Below are positions 43,231 to 52,791 of a stretch of 64,000 nt of DNA, in pieces. The DNA is from Streptomyces sp. ISL-98 (lineage in GTDB: Bacteria > Actinomycetota > Actinomycetes > Streptomycetales > Streptomycetaceae): contig NZ_JAGGPB010000020.1 in NCBI RefSeq assembly GCF_018614055.1, positions 124,001-188,000 of the forward strand, read 5' to 3'. Within the stretch, counting starts at the first letter, position 1, and each line of letters starts with the position of its first letter. The notes beneath the pieces were generated by a model. That model ran no database searches. It was given only the letters and a program-made list of their open reading frames with translations, and was not told the DNA's origin. The position numbers and the translations under genes were made by a program.

Positions 43231-44679
43231 TCAACTACCAGGGAGATTGATCGTCTTGTACTCCAGGAACGAGCTGAGGCCCTCGGGGCCGAACTCGCGG
43301 CCGACTCCGGATTCCTTGTATCCGCCGAAGGGGGCGGCGAACTCGATCCGGTACTCGTTCAGCGTCAAGCTCCCCGTGCGCACTTGGCGGGCGACGCGCA
43401 TGGCCCGGTCCAGGTCGTTGGCCCAGACGCTTCCCGACAGGCCGTACTTCGAGTCGTTCGCGATGCGGACGGCGTCGTTGTCGTCGTCGAACGGAATCAC
43501 GACGAGCACGGGGCCGAAGATCTCCTCCTGAGCGATGCGCATCGAGCTGTCGACGTTGGCGAAAATCGTCGGCTCGACGTACCAACCCGTTGGCTGGCTC
43601 GCGGGTCGGCCGCCGCCGACCGTGATCGTCGCGCCATCCTTCAGCCCGTCGGCGATGTAGTCCTCGACCCGCCGCCGCTGGCGCTCGGCCACCAGGGGGC
43701 CGACCTCGGTCGAGGGGTCGTCCGGATCGCCGACCCGCAGCGCAGCAGCCGCTTGGGATACGGCGTCGACGACCTGCTGGTAGCGGCTGCGATGAGCGAG
43801 GATCCGTGTCTGCGCCAGGCACTGCTGACCCGACATCATGATGGCGTACGGCATGAGGGCGGGCACCACACTGTCGATGTCGGCGTCCTCGAGGATGATG
43901 GCAGGCGACTTCCCGCCGCACTCCAGGGTGACGCGCTTGAACTGCTCGCCGCACAGCGCGGCAACCCGCCGGCCCGTGGCAGAGCTGCCCGTGAAGCTGA
44001 TCTTGTCAACCAGCGGGTGCCGCACGAGCGCCTCACTGCTCTCCCGGTCGGCGGGCACGATGTTGAGGACACCGGGAGGCAGACCGGCCTCCATGGCAGC
44101 TTCGGCGAGCAGATACGCATCCAGCGGGGTCTCCGGCGCGGGCTTCAGCACGACGGTGCAGCCGGCGATCAGCGCGGGAGCAAGATTCACCATCGTCAGG
44201 ATGAGCGGCACGTTCCACGGCACGATCTGCCCCACGACGCCCACAGGCTCCCGAAGGATCCGCGCGGGACCGCTGAGACCGGCTCGATCCTGCTCGAAGG
44301 GGAACGTCGCGGCAAGGTCCCGGAAGTAGTCCAGAACCATCACGGGAACGGGTGCCTGGAGCTGGGTCGAGAAGGTGATCGGAGAGCCCATCTCCGTGGT
44401 GATGAGCTGTGCGATCTCGGGGACACGCGTGCGCAGGTACTCCCCGAACGGACCCAGCGCATCCGCTCGCTCCTGTGGAGACATGCGGGGCCAGGGACCA
44501 TCGTCGAAGGCGGCACGAGCCGCGCGTACCGCGCGGTCGATATCAGCAGGCTTCGACGAGGGAGCCGTACCGACTCGCTCCTCCGTAAAGGGAGAGATGA
44601 CCTCGATCACGTCTTCCGAGGACGGCGTGACCATGTCCCCGCCAATGAACAGCCGGTCCTGAATCGTGCGGCTGCTCAT
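43231..44679 (-). CDS. NAD(P)-dependent aldehyde dehydrogenase
   Basis: The 482-aa protein has the usual ALDH layout: cofactor motif FTGSSATGRRVAALCGEQ (about 225-242), the general-base Glu in TLECGGKSPAIIL and the nucleophile Cys in SGQQCLAQTR (about 286-296). The C-terminus has EEIFGPVLVVIPF. It oxidises an aldehyde to the acid; the substrate is unknown. GC is a little lower than in neighbours. It looks like a short accessory patch with the SnoaL-like gene. Confidence 0.93.
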   Translation of the reverse strand: MSSRTIQDRLFIGGDMVTPSSEDVIEVISPFTEERVGTAPSSKPADIDRAVRAARAAFDDGPWPRMSPQERADALGPFGEYLRTRVPEIAQLITTEMGSPITFSTQLQAPVPVMVLDYFRDLAATFPFEQDRAGLSGPARILREPVGVVGQIVPWNVPLILTMVNLAPALIAGCTVVLKPAPETPLDAYLLAEAAMEAGLPPGVLNIVPADRESSEALVRHPLVDKISFTGSSATGRRVAALCGEQFKRVTLECGGKSPAIILEDADIDSVVPALMPYAIMMSGQQCLAQTRILAHRSRYQQVVDAVSQAAAALRVGDPDDPSTEVGPLVAERQRRRVEDYIADGLKDGATITVGGGRPASQPTGWYVEPTIFANVDSSMRIAQEEIFGPVLVVIPFDDDNDAVRIANDSKYGLSGSVWANDLDRAMRVARQVRTGSLTLNEYRIEFAAPFGGYKESGVGREFGPEGLSSFLEYKTINLPGS

Positions 44680-45049
44680 GGCCGCTCCTTTCGTAGTGCC
44701 AAGACGCGCCCACGTGGATGGCCGTCGGGGCGCGAAGCAGCCAAGCCGTCACCGCGTGATGTCAGCCCTCAGCCGACCACGTCCGGGCCTCGGCCGCGCG
44801 CGGGCCTGCACCAGACGGAGGACCGATGCCGACAATGCGGCTCGTCGACGCCGCCCTCGTCGGTGTACGGAACAACGACCTGGATCGGTGGCGCGAAGGC
44901 CACCGCCAGGCGGGTTCTGTTCGAACAGAGGGAGTAGGGCCCTGCCGTTTTCCCGGCCGACCGGGGGAGTTCACCCACGAGTCGTGCTCGGTTCCTAGGG
45001 TGACGCGGACCCGCCACCAGTCAGCGGGGCGGAAAGACCTTGGAGCATC
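44680..45049. other. Gene-free stretch before the glycopolymer locus
   Basis: About 370 bases between divergent genes. I find no convincing coding frame on either strand. The main feature is the 14-bp palindrome TCTGTTCGAACAGA (44916-44929), about 120 bases before the GT29 gene. The region must hold the promoters of both flanking genes. Confidence 0.5.
44916..44929. promoter_or_regulatory. Palindromic candidate operator
   Basis: TCTGTTCGAACAGA is a perfect 14-bp inverted repeat in an intergenic region. The GTTCGAAC core recalls actinobacterial repressor boxes, including SOS-like ones, but no specific regulator can be named. Confidence 0.4.
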
Positions 45050-46558
45050 ATGACGAAGGCCCGCAACCGATGGCCGAGACCGCGCGACGGGGAGAATTCC
45101 GCTGCCGCGCCGGACGGCGGCCAAGTGAACCAGGTCGAACTGGACGAGTGCCTGCGCGCATGCGCCGTGCACAGCGGCAAGCTCGTCGCCGGTCTCGACC
45201 GCAGGCGCATCGAACTCGCCGAGAAGCTGCGGCAGTTGCTCGCCACACAGGCCATGGCGCAGAACCCGGCGCCCGTTCCGGCCGCCTCCGGTGCCACGGC
45301 CCTGATCCGGCGTGCCACCAAAGGCGCCGCCGGGCCCGGCGACGCACTGGGCGGTGAGCTGCTCGACGCGCTGCTGGCTGTCGGCAGCAAGGCGCTCGAG
45401 TGCGGGTACGACGACGAGCTGAGGCTCGCCCTGCTCATCAGCGACACCGTGCTGACCCGGCGCAAGAACTCGCGCGCCGGCTGGCGGCTCCGCGCCCGGA
45501 CGCTGGAGGCCATCGGGGACGAGGCCGCCACCATCGAGGCGTACGAGCGCTACCTCGCGCTGACGGACGACGACGGGTTCGGGGTGGCGCCCAAGATCGC
45601 CGGTATGCGGGCGGGCGGCCGGACGCAGGAGGAGCTGCTGCGGCTGCTGGAGCGCGAGTGCCCGGAAGCGGCAAAATACTCCGCCGGGCCCGCCACCGAT
45701 GTCTGGGCCGAGGGGCTCGCGCTTCACGCGCGCGGGGAGTGGGCGCAGGCCGAGGCCCGGCTCGTGGGCGCACTGCTCGCCATGGAGCGGAGCGAAAGCC
45801 CTGTCCAGGATCTCCAGGAGACCGTAAGCCAGTACCTCGACCTGCGGATCTCGGCCGACGGGGGCGAAGCCGCCGGGCTGCGCGAGATCATCACGCTCTA
45901 CGCCGAGCAGCGCAGGAACCGGATGCGGGGTCCGGTCCCCGACCCGACCTTCGGCGGGGTCGACTGGATCAGCCTCGGCGAGTTCCGCAATCAGATCGCC
46001 GGCAAGTCCATCTGCCTCATCGCCAACTCGCAGCGGGTGGGGCGTAGTTCGTTGGGGCGCGAGATCGACGCGTACGACCTCGTCGTCCGCTTCAACTCGT
46101 ACAAGATCGACGCGACCGCGACCGGCAGCCGCACCGACCTCCACGCCACCATCCACAAGCACGGCTTCAACTGGGACCAGCCGGTGACCACGAGGCTCGT
46201 CTTCGGCGGCGTCTCCGGGGACTGGAAGCACTCGCTGCGCAACCGGCTCGTGCCCGGCGCCCAGAAGTACCTCGGCGACGAGTCGCTGCGCTGGCCCCTG
46301 CGCAATATCGGCAAGGTGGGCTCGGACGTGTGGTCGTCCATCCCCACCAGCGGCTTCAACATGCTGTGGCTGCTGGATTTCCTCGATGTCAGCCCGACGC
46401 TCGACCTCATCGGCTTCGACTTCTACGAGAGCGGCGCCTACCGCCTCCAGGAGGCGATGCGCATGCCCATCACCTCCGTGCACGAATACACCAGCGAAAA
46501 GGCGTGGGTCATGGAACGCGCCCAGAGCGTCAGCGACATGAGGATCTCCCTGCGATGA
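45050..46558 (+). CDS. GT29-type sialyltransferase-like protein with helical N-terminal domain
   Basis: The 502-aa protein has an N-terminal helical/TPR-like part (about 30-290) and a C-terminal domain with all main sialylmotifs of GT29 transferases: L (CLIANSQRVGRSSLGREID then AYDLVVRFN, about 322-349), S (PTSGFNMLWLLDFL and LDLIGFDF, 432-458) and VS (His478-x4-Glu483). GT29 is mainly a eukaryotic family that transfers sialic acid from CMP donors. Here it probably adds a nonulosonate to the wall polymer. No signal peptide is seen, so it should work in the cytosol. It is ATGA-coupled to the next gene; GGAG precedes the ATG. Confidence 0.85.
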   Translation: MTKARNRWPRPRDGENSAAAPDGGQVNQVELDECLRACAVHSGKLVAGLDRRRIELAEKLRQLLATQAMAQNPAPVPAASGATALIRRATKGAAGPGDALGGELLDALLAVGSKALECGYDDELRLALLISDTVLTRRKNSRAGWRLRARTLEAIGDEAATIEAYERYLALTDDDGFGVAPKIAGMRAGGRTQEELLRLLERECPEAAKYSAGPATDVWAEGLALHARGEWAQAEARLVGALLAMERSESPVQDLQETVSQYLDLRISADGGEAAGLREIITLYAEQRRNRMRGPVPDPTFGGVDWISLGEFRNQIAGKSICLIANSQRVGRSSLGREIDAYDLVVRFNSYKIDATATGSRTDLHATIHKHGFNWDQPVTTRLVFGGVSGDWKHSLRNRLVPGAQKYLGDESLRWPLRNIGKVGSDVWSSIPTSGFNMLWLLDFLDVSPTLDLIGFDFYESGAYRLQEAMRMPITSVHEYTSEKAWVMERAQSVSDMRISLR

Positions 46559-48873
46559 CATCCACCACCCCGGCCGTCAGACCCGCCAACGCGCTCACCG
46601 GCAAGCGCCGCATCGCCTTCGCCAGCTTCGTCGACGAGAACTACCTGCCCGGCTTTCTCGTACTGCTGCGCAGCCTCGCCCTGTCGAATCCGGGGCTGTG
46701 CGAGGACTTCATCGTCCTGCACGACGACCTGAAGCCCTCCTCCGTCGCCCGGATACGCGCACTGCACCCGCGCATCGAGCTGCGCCGTGTGGACGCCGCC
46801 CACTACGACTCGTACGCCAAGGGCGACCAGGACAACTACCTGGTCCGCAAGGCGTACTTCATCCTCGACGTCTTCCGCATACGCGACTACGACACCGTGA
46901 TCACGCTGGACACCGACATGGTGGTCCTCGGTGATCTGGGCGAACTGCTGAAATTGCGCGAAGGGCTGGCGGCCGTACCGCAGTTCTTCTACGGACAGCA
47001 CAAGCTCAACAGCGGTCTCCTCGTCATCCAGCGCGAGTACCTGAGCGACGAGTTCTGCGCGCGCATCGATGCCACCGGCCGCAGCGGCGACTACGAACTC
47101 GACAAGCACGACCAGGGCATCCTCAACGCCGTACTGGACGGGGACTTCGTCCAGCTCGACGCCCGCTACAACTTCGTCAAGCGGCGGCTGTCCGGCGACC
47201 TGCCCGTGCCCGACGACACCGCGATCCTGCACTTCACCGGGCGGCACAAGCCCTGGCAGGGCGGCGAGGCGGGATACGGGAAGGCCGAGGAGCGCTGGCG
47301 CGAGTACGAGCTTTCCGACGCGCAGTTCCACGCCGCCTACCTTGCGCTGTCCAAGGGCATGCACCACGACCTGCTCGTCCACTTCGGCACCCCGCACGTC
47401 GAGCGCACCGGCGACGTGGAGAGCGCCCGCAAGGTCGCCGCGGCCCACATCGCCGCGGGCGAGTACCAGCAAGCGGTGGATCTGCTCGGCCGCGTACGTA
47501 TCCCGGTGGATTCGGCCTGGCCGCACGAGGTGCTGGGCCACGCGCTGATGAGCGTGTCCCGTTACGAGGAGGCCAGGGCGCAGCTGCTGCTCGCCACCGC
47601 CGCGCCGAACCGGGCCGCCACCGCCTTCGGTCGGCTCGCCCAGATCGCCTGGATCCACGGCGACGACGAGGCGGCGCAGCAGCACGCCCTGGACGGGCTC
47701 CGGGTCGACCCGACGCACCGGGCCAGCCGCCTGATGCAGCGTCGTACGGAGGGTCCGCAGGCTCAGCAGGAGGGCGTTGCCGAAGAGCAGTTGGCGCACG
47801 TCGCCTTCTACATGGAGCGCCAGGGCAACGCGGGCGACAAGCTGCTGCCCGAGAGCGTACGGCTGGCTTTCGACGCCGACCCCGGCCCGCGGAAATGGCA
47901 CTCCGTCCACGCCCACCGGCTCTTCGACGAGGCCGCCCTGGAGCGGGTCAACGCCCGGCGCGGCCTGGTCATCGGCGGCGGCGGACTGTTCATCCCCGAC
48001 ACCGCGCCCAACGGCAACAGCGCCTGGCAGTGGAACGTCCCGGACGCGCTTCTGAACCGCATCGACGTCCCCGTCATGGTGTACGCGGTCGGCTTCAACG
48101 CCTTCGACGGCCAGTCCTACCGGGCCGGACGCTTCAACGCCGCCCTGCGCGCCCTCGTCGAGCGCGCCTCCTTCTTCGGGCTCCGCAACCACGGCTCGAT
48201 CGAGAAGGTACGCGCGCTGCTCCCCGCCGAGCTGCACGACAAGGTGCGCTTCCAGCCCTGCCCGACCACCGTGACCCGGCAGCTCGTGGACGGCTGGGCC
48301 GACCCCCTCCACCGTGAGAACACGGTGCTGGTCAACGCGGCGTACGACCGGGCGGGCCTGCGCTTCGGCCACGACTACGGGCACTTCCTCGCCGAGATGG
48401 CGAAGGCGGTACGGGCGCTCGGCGCCCACGCCGAGGTGAAGTGCGTGGCGCACTCGCTCGACGACGAGCGGATCGCCTTCGACCTGCGGCGCGAGCACGG
48501 CGTCTCACTGCCGGTGATCCCGATGTACGACTTCGACAACGAAGCGATCAGGGACACGTACGCCCGTACCAAGCTGGTGATCGGCATGCGCGGGCACGCG
48601 GGGATGATCCCGTTCGGCTGCGGAACGCCGATCATCAGCCTGATCTCGCACCCCAAGATGGCGTACTTCCTGTCCGACATCGAGCGGCCCGAGTGGGGCA
48701 TCTCCGTCCACGACAAGGACCTGGGGGCGCAGCTCACCGAGAAGGCGCTCGGGCTGCTGGACGACCATGCCGCGGCTGTGGCCGATGTGCACGGCCGGCA
48801 GCAGGAGCTGTGGAAGGTGACCGAGGCCAATGCGGCGGATCTGCGGGTGATTCTCGGCAGCCCGGCCGTTTGA
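46555..48873 (+). CDS. GT8 glycosyltransferase-TPR-polysaccharide pyruvyltransferase fusion
   Basis: The 772-aa protein has three parts. A GT8-type domain (about 18-270) carries FASFVDENYLPGFLVLLRSL and the metal motif Asp119-Thr-Asp121 (TLDTDMVV), with HFTGRHKPW near its end. A TPR-like helical region (about 315-430: AAGEYQQAVDLLGRV, SRYEEARAQLLLATA) follows. The last part (about 440-765) is a polysaccharide pyruvyltransferase/WcaK-like domain: VIGGGGLFIPD, YAVGFNAFDG, FGLRNHGSIEKVRALL and the MRGHAGMIPFGCGTPIISL signature. It may add a hexose and a pyruvate ketal to the wall polymer. ATGA overlap with the GT29 gene. Confidence 0.85.
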   Translation: MTSTTPAVRPANALTGKRRIAFASFVDENYLPGFLVLLRSLALSNPGLCEDFIVLHDDLKPSSVARIRALHPRIELRRVDAAHYDSYAKGDQDNYLVRKAYFILDVFRIRDYDTVITLDTDMVVLGDLGELLKLREGLAAVPQFFYGQHKLNSGLLVIQREYLSDEFCARIDATGRSGDYELDKHDQGILNAVLDGDFVQLDARYNFVKRRLSGDLPVPDDTAILHFTGRHKPWQGGEAGYGKAEERWREYELSDAQFHAAYLALSKGMHHDLLVHFGTPHVERTGDVESARKVAAAHIAAGEYQQAVDLLGRVRIPVDSAWPHEVLGHALMSVSRYEEARAQLLLATAAPNRAATAFGRLAQIAWIHGDDEAAQQHALDGLRVDPTHRASRLMQRRTEGPQAQQEGVAEEQLAHVAFYMERQGNAGDKLLPESVRLAFDADPGPRKWHSVHAHRLFDEAALERVNARRGLVIGGGGLFIPDTAPNGNSAWQWNVPDALLNRIDVPVMVYAVGFNAFDGQSYRAGRFNAALRALVERASFFGLRNHGSIEKVRALLPAELHDKVRFQPCPTTVTRQLVDGWADPLHRENTVLVNAAYDRAGLRFGHDYGHFLAEMAKAVRALGAHAEVKCVAHSLDDERIAFDLRREHGVSLPVIPMYDFDNEAIRDTYARTKLVIGMRGHAGMIPFGCGTPIISLISHPKMAYFLSDIERPEWGISVHDKDLGAQLTEKALGLLDDHAAAVADVHGRQQELWKVTEANAADLRVILGSPAV

Positions 48874-48907
48874 GCCAGGCCGTTCGACCGGACACCCCCT
48901 AGGCAGT

Positions 48908-48939
48908 GAGGGCGGGCCACTGGTCAGTGGCCCGCCCTC
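48908..48939. terminator. Bidirectional terminator
   Basis: A perfect 15-bp stem (GAGGGCGGGCCACTG and its complement) with a 2-base loop lies between the convergent fusion gene and the polysialyltransferase-like gene. Confidence 0.85.
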
Positions 48940-48963
48940 GGCGTCGTACTACGAGACCGGCCG

Positions 48964-50310
48964 TCAGCCGAGTGCCGCCCTCTTGAGCGCGGCCCTCTTG
49001 AAGGACCGGGCCCTGCGCGCCACCCGCCGCAGCGTCGCATTGCGCGGGACGAACGCGAACTGCTTCGGGATCGCGCCCGGCAGGGCGAGCGTCGTCAGAC
49101 GGCGGCGCTTGAAGTAGCGCCAGGTGCTGCCGCCCAGATGCTCGGCGAGATAGCGTTCGGCCGCCGGCCGCAGGTCGGCGCGGATCTGCGGCTGCATCGC
49201 GAAGCCGACCGCCCGGACGAGGCCCGCCAGGTCGGCCGGGGCGGTGTGGTCGCCCACCTCCGGGCCCTCCTCCGCCAGGTCCGGGACCAGGGCGTCGACG
49301 ATCGTGACCGGGACGCGGTTGCTGTTCTGGTACGGCGCCAGGCGCTCCAGGAGCCGGTCGGTGCCGGTCCGGGCCACCGGGATCGAGTAGAACGTGCTCG
49401 CCGTCAGCAGCGCCGTCGAGAAGCAGCCGACCACGAGCGCCGGCCGGATCCGCTGGTAGAGCACCTCGGCCAGCAACGGGTGGTCCAGGACGGTCAGTTC
49501 GACACCGAGGGACTCCGCCTCGCGCTCCAGCATGCGCGACCAGCGGGCCGGGGCCGTCGGGTGCGGCTTGAACACGATCCGGCGGTGGCCCCGGGCGGCG
49601 GCGCCGCGCAACATCGTGACGTGCAGCTCCTCTTCCTCCTCGGCGGTGAGGATCGAGAGCGCCGACAGGTACTGGCCAAGGAGCAGCGCCGCGTCCGCCG
49701 GCAGGTCCAACTCCCGCTCGGCGTCGGAGAGTTCCGTGAGGACCTTCAGGAACGCCTCCGTCGGCACGACCTCCGGCGTGACGCCGTACTCGCCCAGCAG
49801 CAGCGGTTCCAGGCCCGGCACCAGGTCCAGATGGAGCAGGCGGCGAACCCGCGTGCCCACCAGCGGGTCGATCTTGTTCCGGGTCGGGCCGTAGCTCATC
49901 AGGCCGTCGGCGTAGACGTCCAGCGGGGCGTCCGTGAACAGCTGGGTGAGCGCGAGTGCCGGGTTGACCTGGATGGACTCGACGATCAGCTCCACCGTGT
50001 CGTCGCCGAGACCCCACAGCAGCCTCAAGTGGCGTTCCCACAGCGGGATGTCGTCGGCCCGCGGCGCCCACGCGCCGGGGTGGAAGGGGGCGATGGTCTC
50101 GTTCCAGGACAGCAGCCCGTCGAAGCGGCCGCGCAGCCGCTCGAAGCCGGGCATCTCGTCGAGCGAGGGGGTCGTCTCGGGCGTCGTGGCGTTGTTGCTG
50201 ACGAGGAGCAGCCGCCGGTCGGCCCGGCCGAAGCAGTCGCTGTCGATCGCGGCGGCCAGCGTCGCGGCGCCGTACAGCGTGGAGGCGAAGAAGATCTGTG
50301 TCGTGGGCAT
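48964..50310 (-). CDS. Polysialyltransferase-like glycosyltransferase
   Basis: The 448-aa protein shows the bacterial sialyltransferase landmarks: a D/E-D-G-type motif in VYADGLMSY (about 131-139), an HP motif in VFKPHPTAP (about 243-251) and a Ser/Thr motif in VGCFSTALLTASTF. The fold is GT-B, with an N-terminal MPTTQIFFASTLYGAATLAAA strand-helix. These fit the alpha-2,8-polysialyltransferase group. It is coupled by TGATG to the upstream GT2 gene and is transcribed away from the synthase genes. A C-terminal basic segment (RRVARRARSFKRAALKRAALG) suggests membrane association. Confidence 0.75.
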   Translation of the reverse strand: MPTTQIFFASTLYGAATLAAAIDSDCFGRADRRLLLVSNNATTPETTPSLDEMPGFERLRGRFDGLLSWNETIAPFHPGAWAPRADDIPLWERHLRLLWGLGDDTVELIVESIQVNPALALTQLFTDAPLDVYADGLMSYGPTRNKIDPLVGTRVRRLLHLDLVPGLEPLLLGEYGVTPEVVPTEAFLKVLTELSDAERELDLPADAALLLGQYLSALSILTAEEEEELHVTMLRGAAARGHRRIVFKPHPTAPARWSRMLEREAESLGVELTVLDHPLLAEVLYQRIRPALVVGCFSTALLTASTFYSIPVARTGTDRLLERLAPYQNSNRVPVTIVDALVPDLAEEGPEVGDHTAPADLAGLVRAVGFAMQPQIRADLRPAAERYLAEHLGGSTWRYFKRRRLTTLALPGAIPKQFAFVPRNATLRRVARRARSFKRAALKRAALG

Positions 50311-51293
50311 CAGGCCGCTGCCCCCGCCGCGATCACGGAACGACGGCGCAGAAGGCGGCGCAGGCGCACCGAACGCTTCATGTCCATCGAATCCAGTGCG
50401 TCCTTCAGAATGTCCTGCGGCATCCCCTTGAGGGCCGCCGCACTCATCGTCCGCAATTTCCGTGCCACGGCCGGTTCGAACCTTTCGATACTTCCCAAGT
50501 GGTGGGAAATGATGGCGCAGTACGTGCGTACCGCTTTCGGCAGAAGACGGTCCGCATCCGGGTCTTTCGCCGTTTCCTCGATGACCTGATCGAACGCGCG
50601 GATGAAATCGAGCTGCCGTACATCACCGATCTGTGTGAGCGAGGAGGAGACACCCCGCCGGTAGAAGACGCCCAGCGAGGCGACGGTGGCGAAGGATTCC
50701 GCCTCCCGGTGCAGCCGCCAGATCCACGGCCGGTCCTCGGCCGTCCGCAGGCCGTCCGTGAAGTGCAGCAGCCCCCGGTCGGCGAGCCGCCGGTGGTACA
50801 TGCCGGCCCAGGCGTACGCGTAGTCCACGGACGTCGACCGGTCGGCGGGCAGGATCGCCTCGCGCGGCGACATGACGATGCCGCGCCGGCCGTGCGGGAC
50901 GCGGTGGACCGTACGGGAACGGCCCGTGCACTGCACATGGTCCGTACGGACGAAGTCGCAGCCCAGCGTCTCCATGGTGGCAAGCAGCCCGGTGTAGTGG
51001 CCGGGGGCCAGCCAGTCGTCGCCGTCGAGGAAGGTCAGGTACTCGCCGCTCGCCGCGTCGAGGCCCGTGTTGCGGGCGGTGGCCAGGCCGCCATTGCGCT
51101 CATGTCTGACCAGGACCGCCCCCGGAAGGTCCTGTTCCGCACGCTGGAGGATCTCCGGCGTACCGTCCGTCGAACAGTCGTCGACGAGAATGAATTCGAA
51201 GTCGTCACGCGCGTTCGCGCGGAGACTTCGAAGGGTGTCGGGGGCGTATGTCTGCACGTTGAAGAACGGCACGATGACGGAGAGCTTGACCAC
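50310..51293 (-). CDS. GT2-family glycosyltransferase
   Basis: The 327-aa protein starts with the GT-A fold signature VKLSVIVPFFNVQTYAPDTL, followed by FEFILVDDCSTDGTPEIL, RNTGLDAASGEYLTFLDGDDW (the DxD region) and DRPWIWRLHREAES in the acceptor half. The family uses nucleotide-sugar donors and builds polymer backbones. The GTG start at 51293 is near a divergent promoter region (51294-51480) shared with the glycosyltransferase-like gene. It is the first gene of the minus-strand arm of the cluster. Confidence 0.9.
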   Translation of the reverse strand: MVKLSVIVPFFNVQTYAPDTLRSLRANARDDFEFILVDDCSTDGTPEILQRAEQDLPGAVLVRHERNGGLATARNTGLDAASGEYLTFLDGDDWLAPGHYTGLLATMETLGCDFVRTDHVQCTGRSRTVHRVPHGRRGIVMSPREAILPADRSTSVDYAYAWAGMYHRRLADRGLLHFTDGLRTAEDRPWIWRLHREAESFATVASLGVFYRRGVSSSLTQIGDVRQLDFIRAFDQVIEETAKDPDADRLLPKAVRTYCAIISHHLGSIERFEPAVARKLRTMSAAALKGMPQDILKDALDSMDMKRSVRLRRLLRRRSVIAAGAAA

Positions 51294-51480
51294 CCCCGCG
51301 ACGCTAGGGCGTACTCCGGCATTCGTTGCGACACCTGGAGAGATGCTGGGTGAACGAAGAATGGCGGAATGGTTAACCAGCCTGTTTTCCGGGCGCCGAC
51401 TCCGATCGTCGATGTGCTGTTAACCCTTTGTTGCGGCTGAGTTGGGCCGTGAATCGGAATGCCTCCCTAGTTTCATCGAT

Positions 51481-52791
51481 GTGCCAGCAAGTACCAGCAA
51501 AGCCCTGCGGATCGCCGTGATCGCCGATTCCGACACGCGATGGAAATGGGGCGCACTCACCGCCCGCCGCATCGCGCCGGAAGCCGAACTCAGCGGATTC
51601 CTGCTGCGCGGCCGCGCCACCCCCACACCCCGCCAGCTCGCCGAAGTCGGCGTACCGGTGGACGGAGTGCGGGAAGTGACCGCCGCGGAATTCATCGGCG
51701 AGATCGAGCACGAGTCGTACGACGTCGTCCTGCTCGCCCTCGTCGGCGGAGCCGTACAGGCGATGCTGCACGGCCTGGCGCCGCTGTGGCCCCAGGCCGC
51801 GAGACGTCCCGTCATCGGCACCGGCTATGTCGGTGTCGTGTACGAGAAGCTCGCCGACGGGCTGCTGCTGCGCCACGGCGCGGACATCGTGCTCGCCAAC
51901 TCCCGCCACGACGCGGAGCGTTTCCGTGCGGTGTACGAGGGCGTGGGCGCGGATGCTTCGGCCGTGACGGAGGCGGCGCTACCGTTCCTCGGGGGAGCCC
52001 CTTACGAGGGAGCGGACACCGCCACGGCAGCGGACACCGCCACCGTCGTCTTCGCCGCCCAGCCCTCCGTCCCGCAGTCCCGCGCCGACCGTACGTACCT
52101 GCTGCGCCGCCTGGTCCAGCACGCCAGGCTGCACCCCGGCCGCGTAGTCCTCCTCAAGCTGCGCAGCAAGCCGGGCGAGCACACCACGCACATCGAGGAA
52201 CTGCCCTACCAGAAGCTCGCCGCCCGCATGGAAGGCGGCGTACCGAGCAACTTCCGCCTCGTCTACGGGCACATGGGCGAGGTCCTGGACCGCACCGACC
52301 TCCTTGTCACGGTCAGCTCGACCGCCGCCCTGGAGTCGCTGCACCGCCGCATCCCGACCGCCGTCCTCACCGACCTGGGCGTGCGCGAAGTCCTCGGCAA
52401 CCACCACTTCCTCGGCTCCGGATGCCTGACGTCCTGGGACCGGCTCGACGCCGGGCACCGGCCGCAGGCCGACGAGGAGTGGCTCGCGCGTCAGGGCGTG
52501 GCGGCGGACGGCTCGTACGAAACGGCCTTCGACGCCGTACGCAAACGGGTCACCGCACTCCTGGAGCGCCCCGGACTCCCGCCCCTGGCCCCCTATTACA
52601 CCCCCGCCACCGCGCCGGGCTACCTCCCCGGCATCCTCGCCCGCCACCGCCTCGACGGCGCGGCGGCCACCACCGACATCACGGGCGTACGCCGCGTCGT
52701 GCGCGACGCCGTACGGGAAGTGGCGCGCGGGGCGTACCGCCACGGGGTGCAGCGCGTGGCCCCCGTCATCCGCCGCATGGGAGAACTATGA
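51481..52791 (+). CDS. Putative glycosyltransferase (DUF6716-like), GT-B fold
   Basis: The 436-aa protein begins ALRIAVIADSDTRWKWGALTAR and contains PVIGTGYVGVVYEKLADG and later VLLKLRSKPGEHTTH, LLVTVSSTAALESLHRRIP and GVREVLGNHHFLGSG. The repeated Rossmann pattern and SST motif resemble sialyltransferase/CDP-glycerol-type GT-B enzymes. The GTG at 51481 starts the plus-strand arm of the cluster. It overlaps the cytidylyltransferase gene by ATGA, so it is translated together with nonulosonate activation. Confidence 0.78.
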   Translation: MPASTSKALRIAVIADSDTRWKWGALTARRIAPEAELSGFLLRGRATPTPRQLAEVGVPVDGVREVTAAEFIGEIEHESYDVVLLALVGGAVQAMLHGLAPLWPQAARRPVIGTGYVGVVYEKLADGLLLRHGADIVLANSRHDAERFRAVYEGVGADASAVTEAALPFLGGAPYEGADTATAADTATVVFAAQPSVPQSRADRTYLLRRLVQHARLHPGRVVLLKLRSKPGEHTTHIEELPYQKLAARMEGGVPSNFRLVYGHMGEVLDRTDLLVTVSSTAALESLHRRIPTAVLTDLGVREVLGNHHFLGSGCLTSWDRLDAGHRPQADEEWLARQGVAADGSYETAFDAVRKRVTALLERPGLPPLAPYYTPATAPGYLPGILARHRLDGAAATTDITGVRRVVRDAVREVARGAYRHGVQRVAPVIRRMGEL

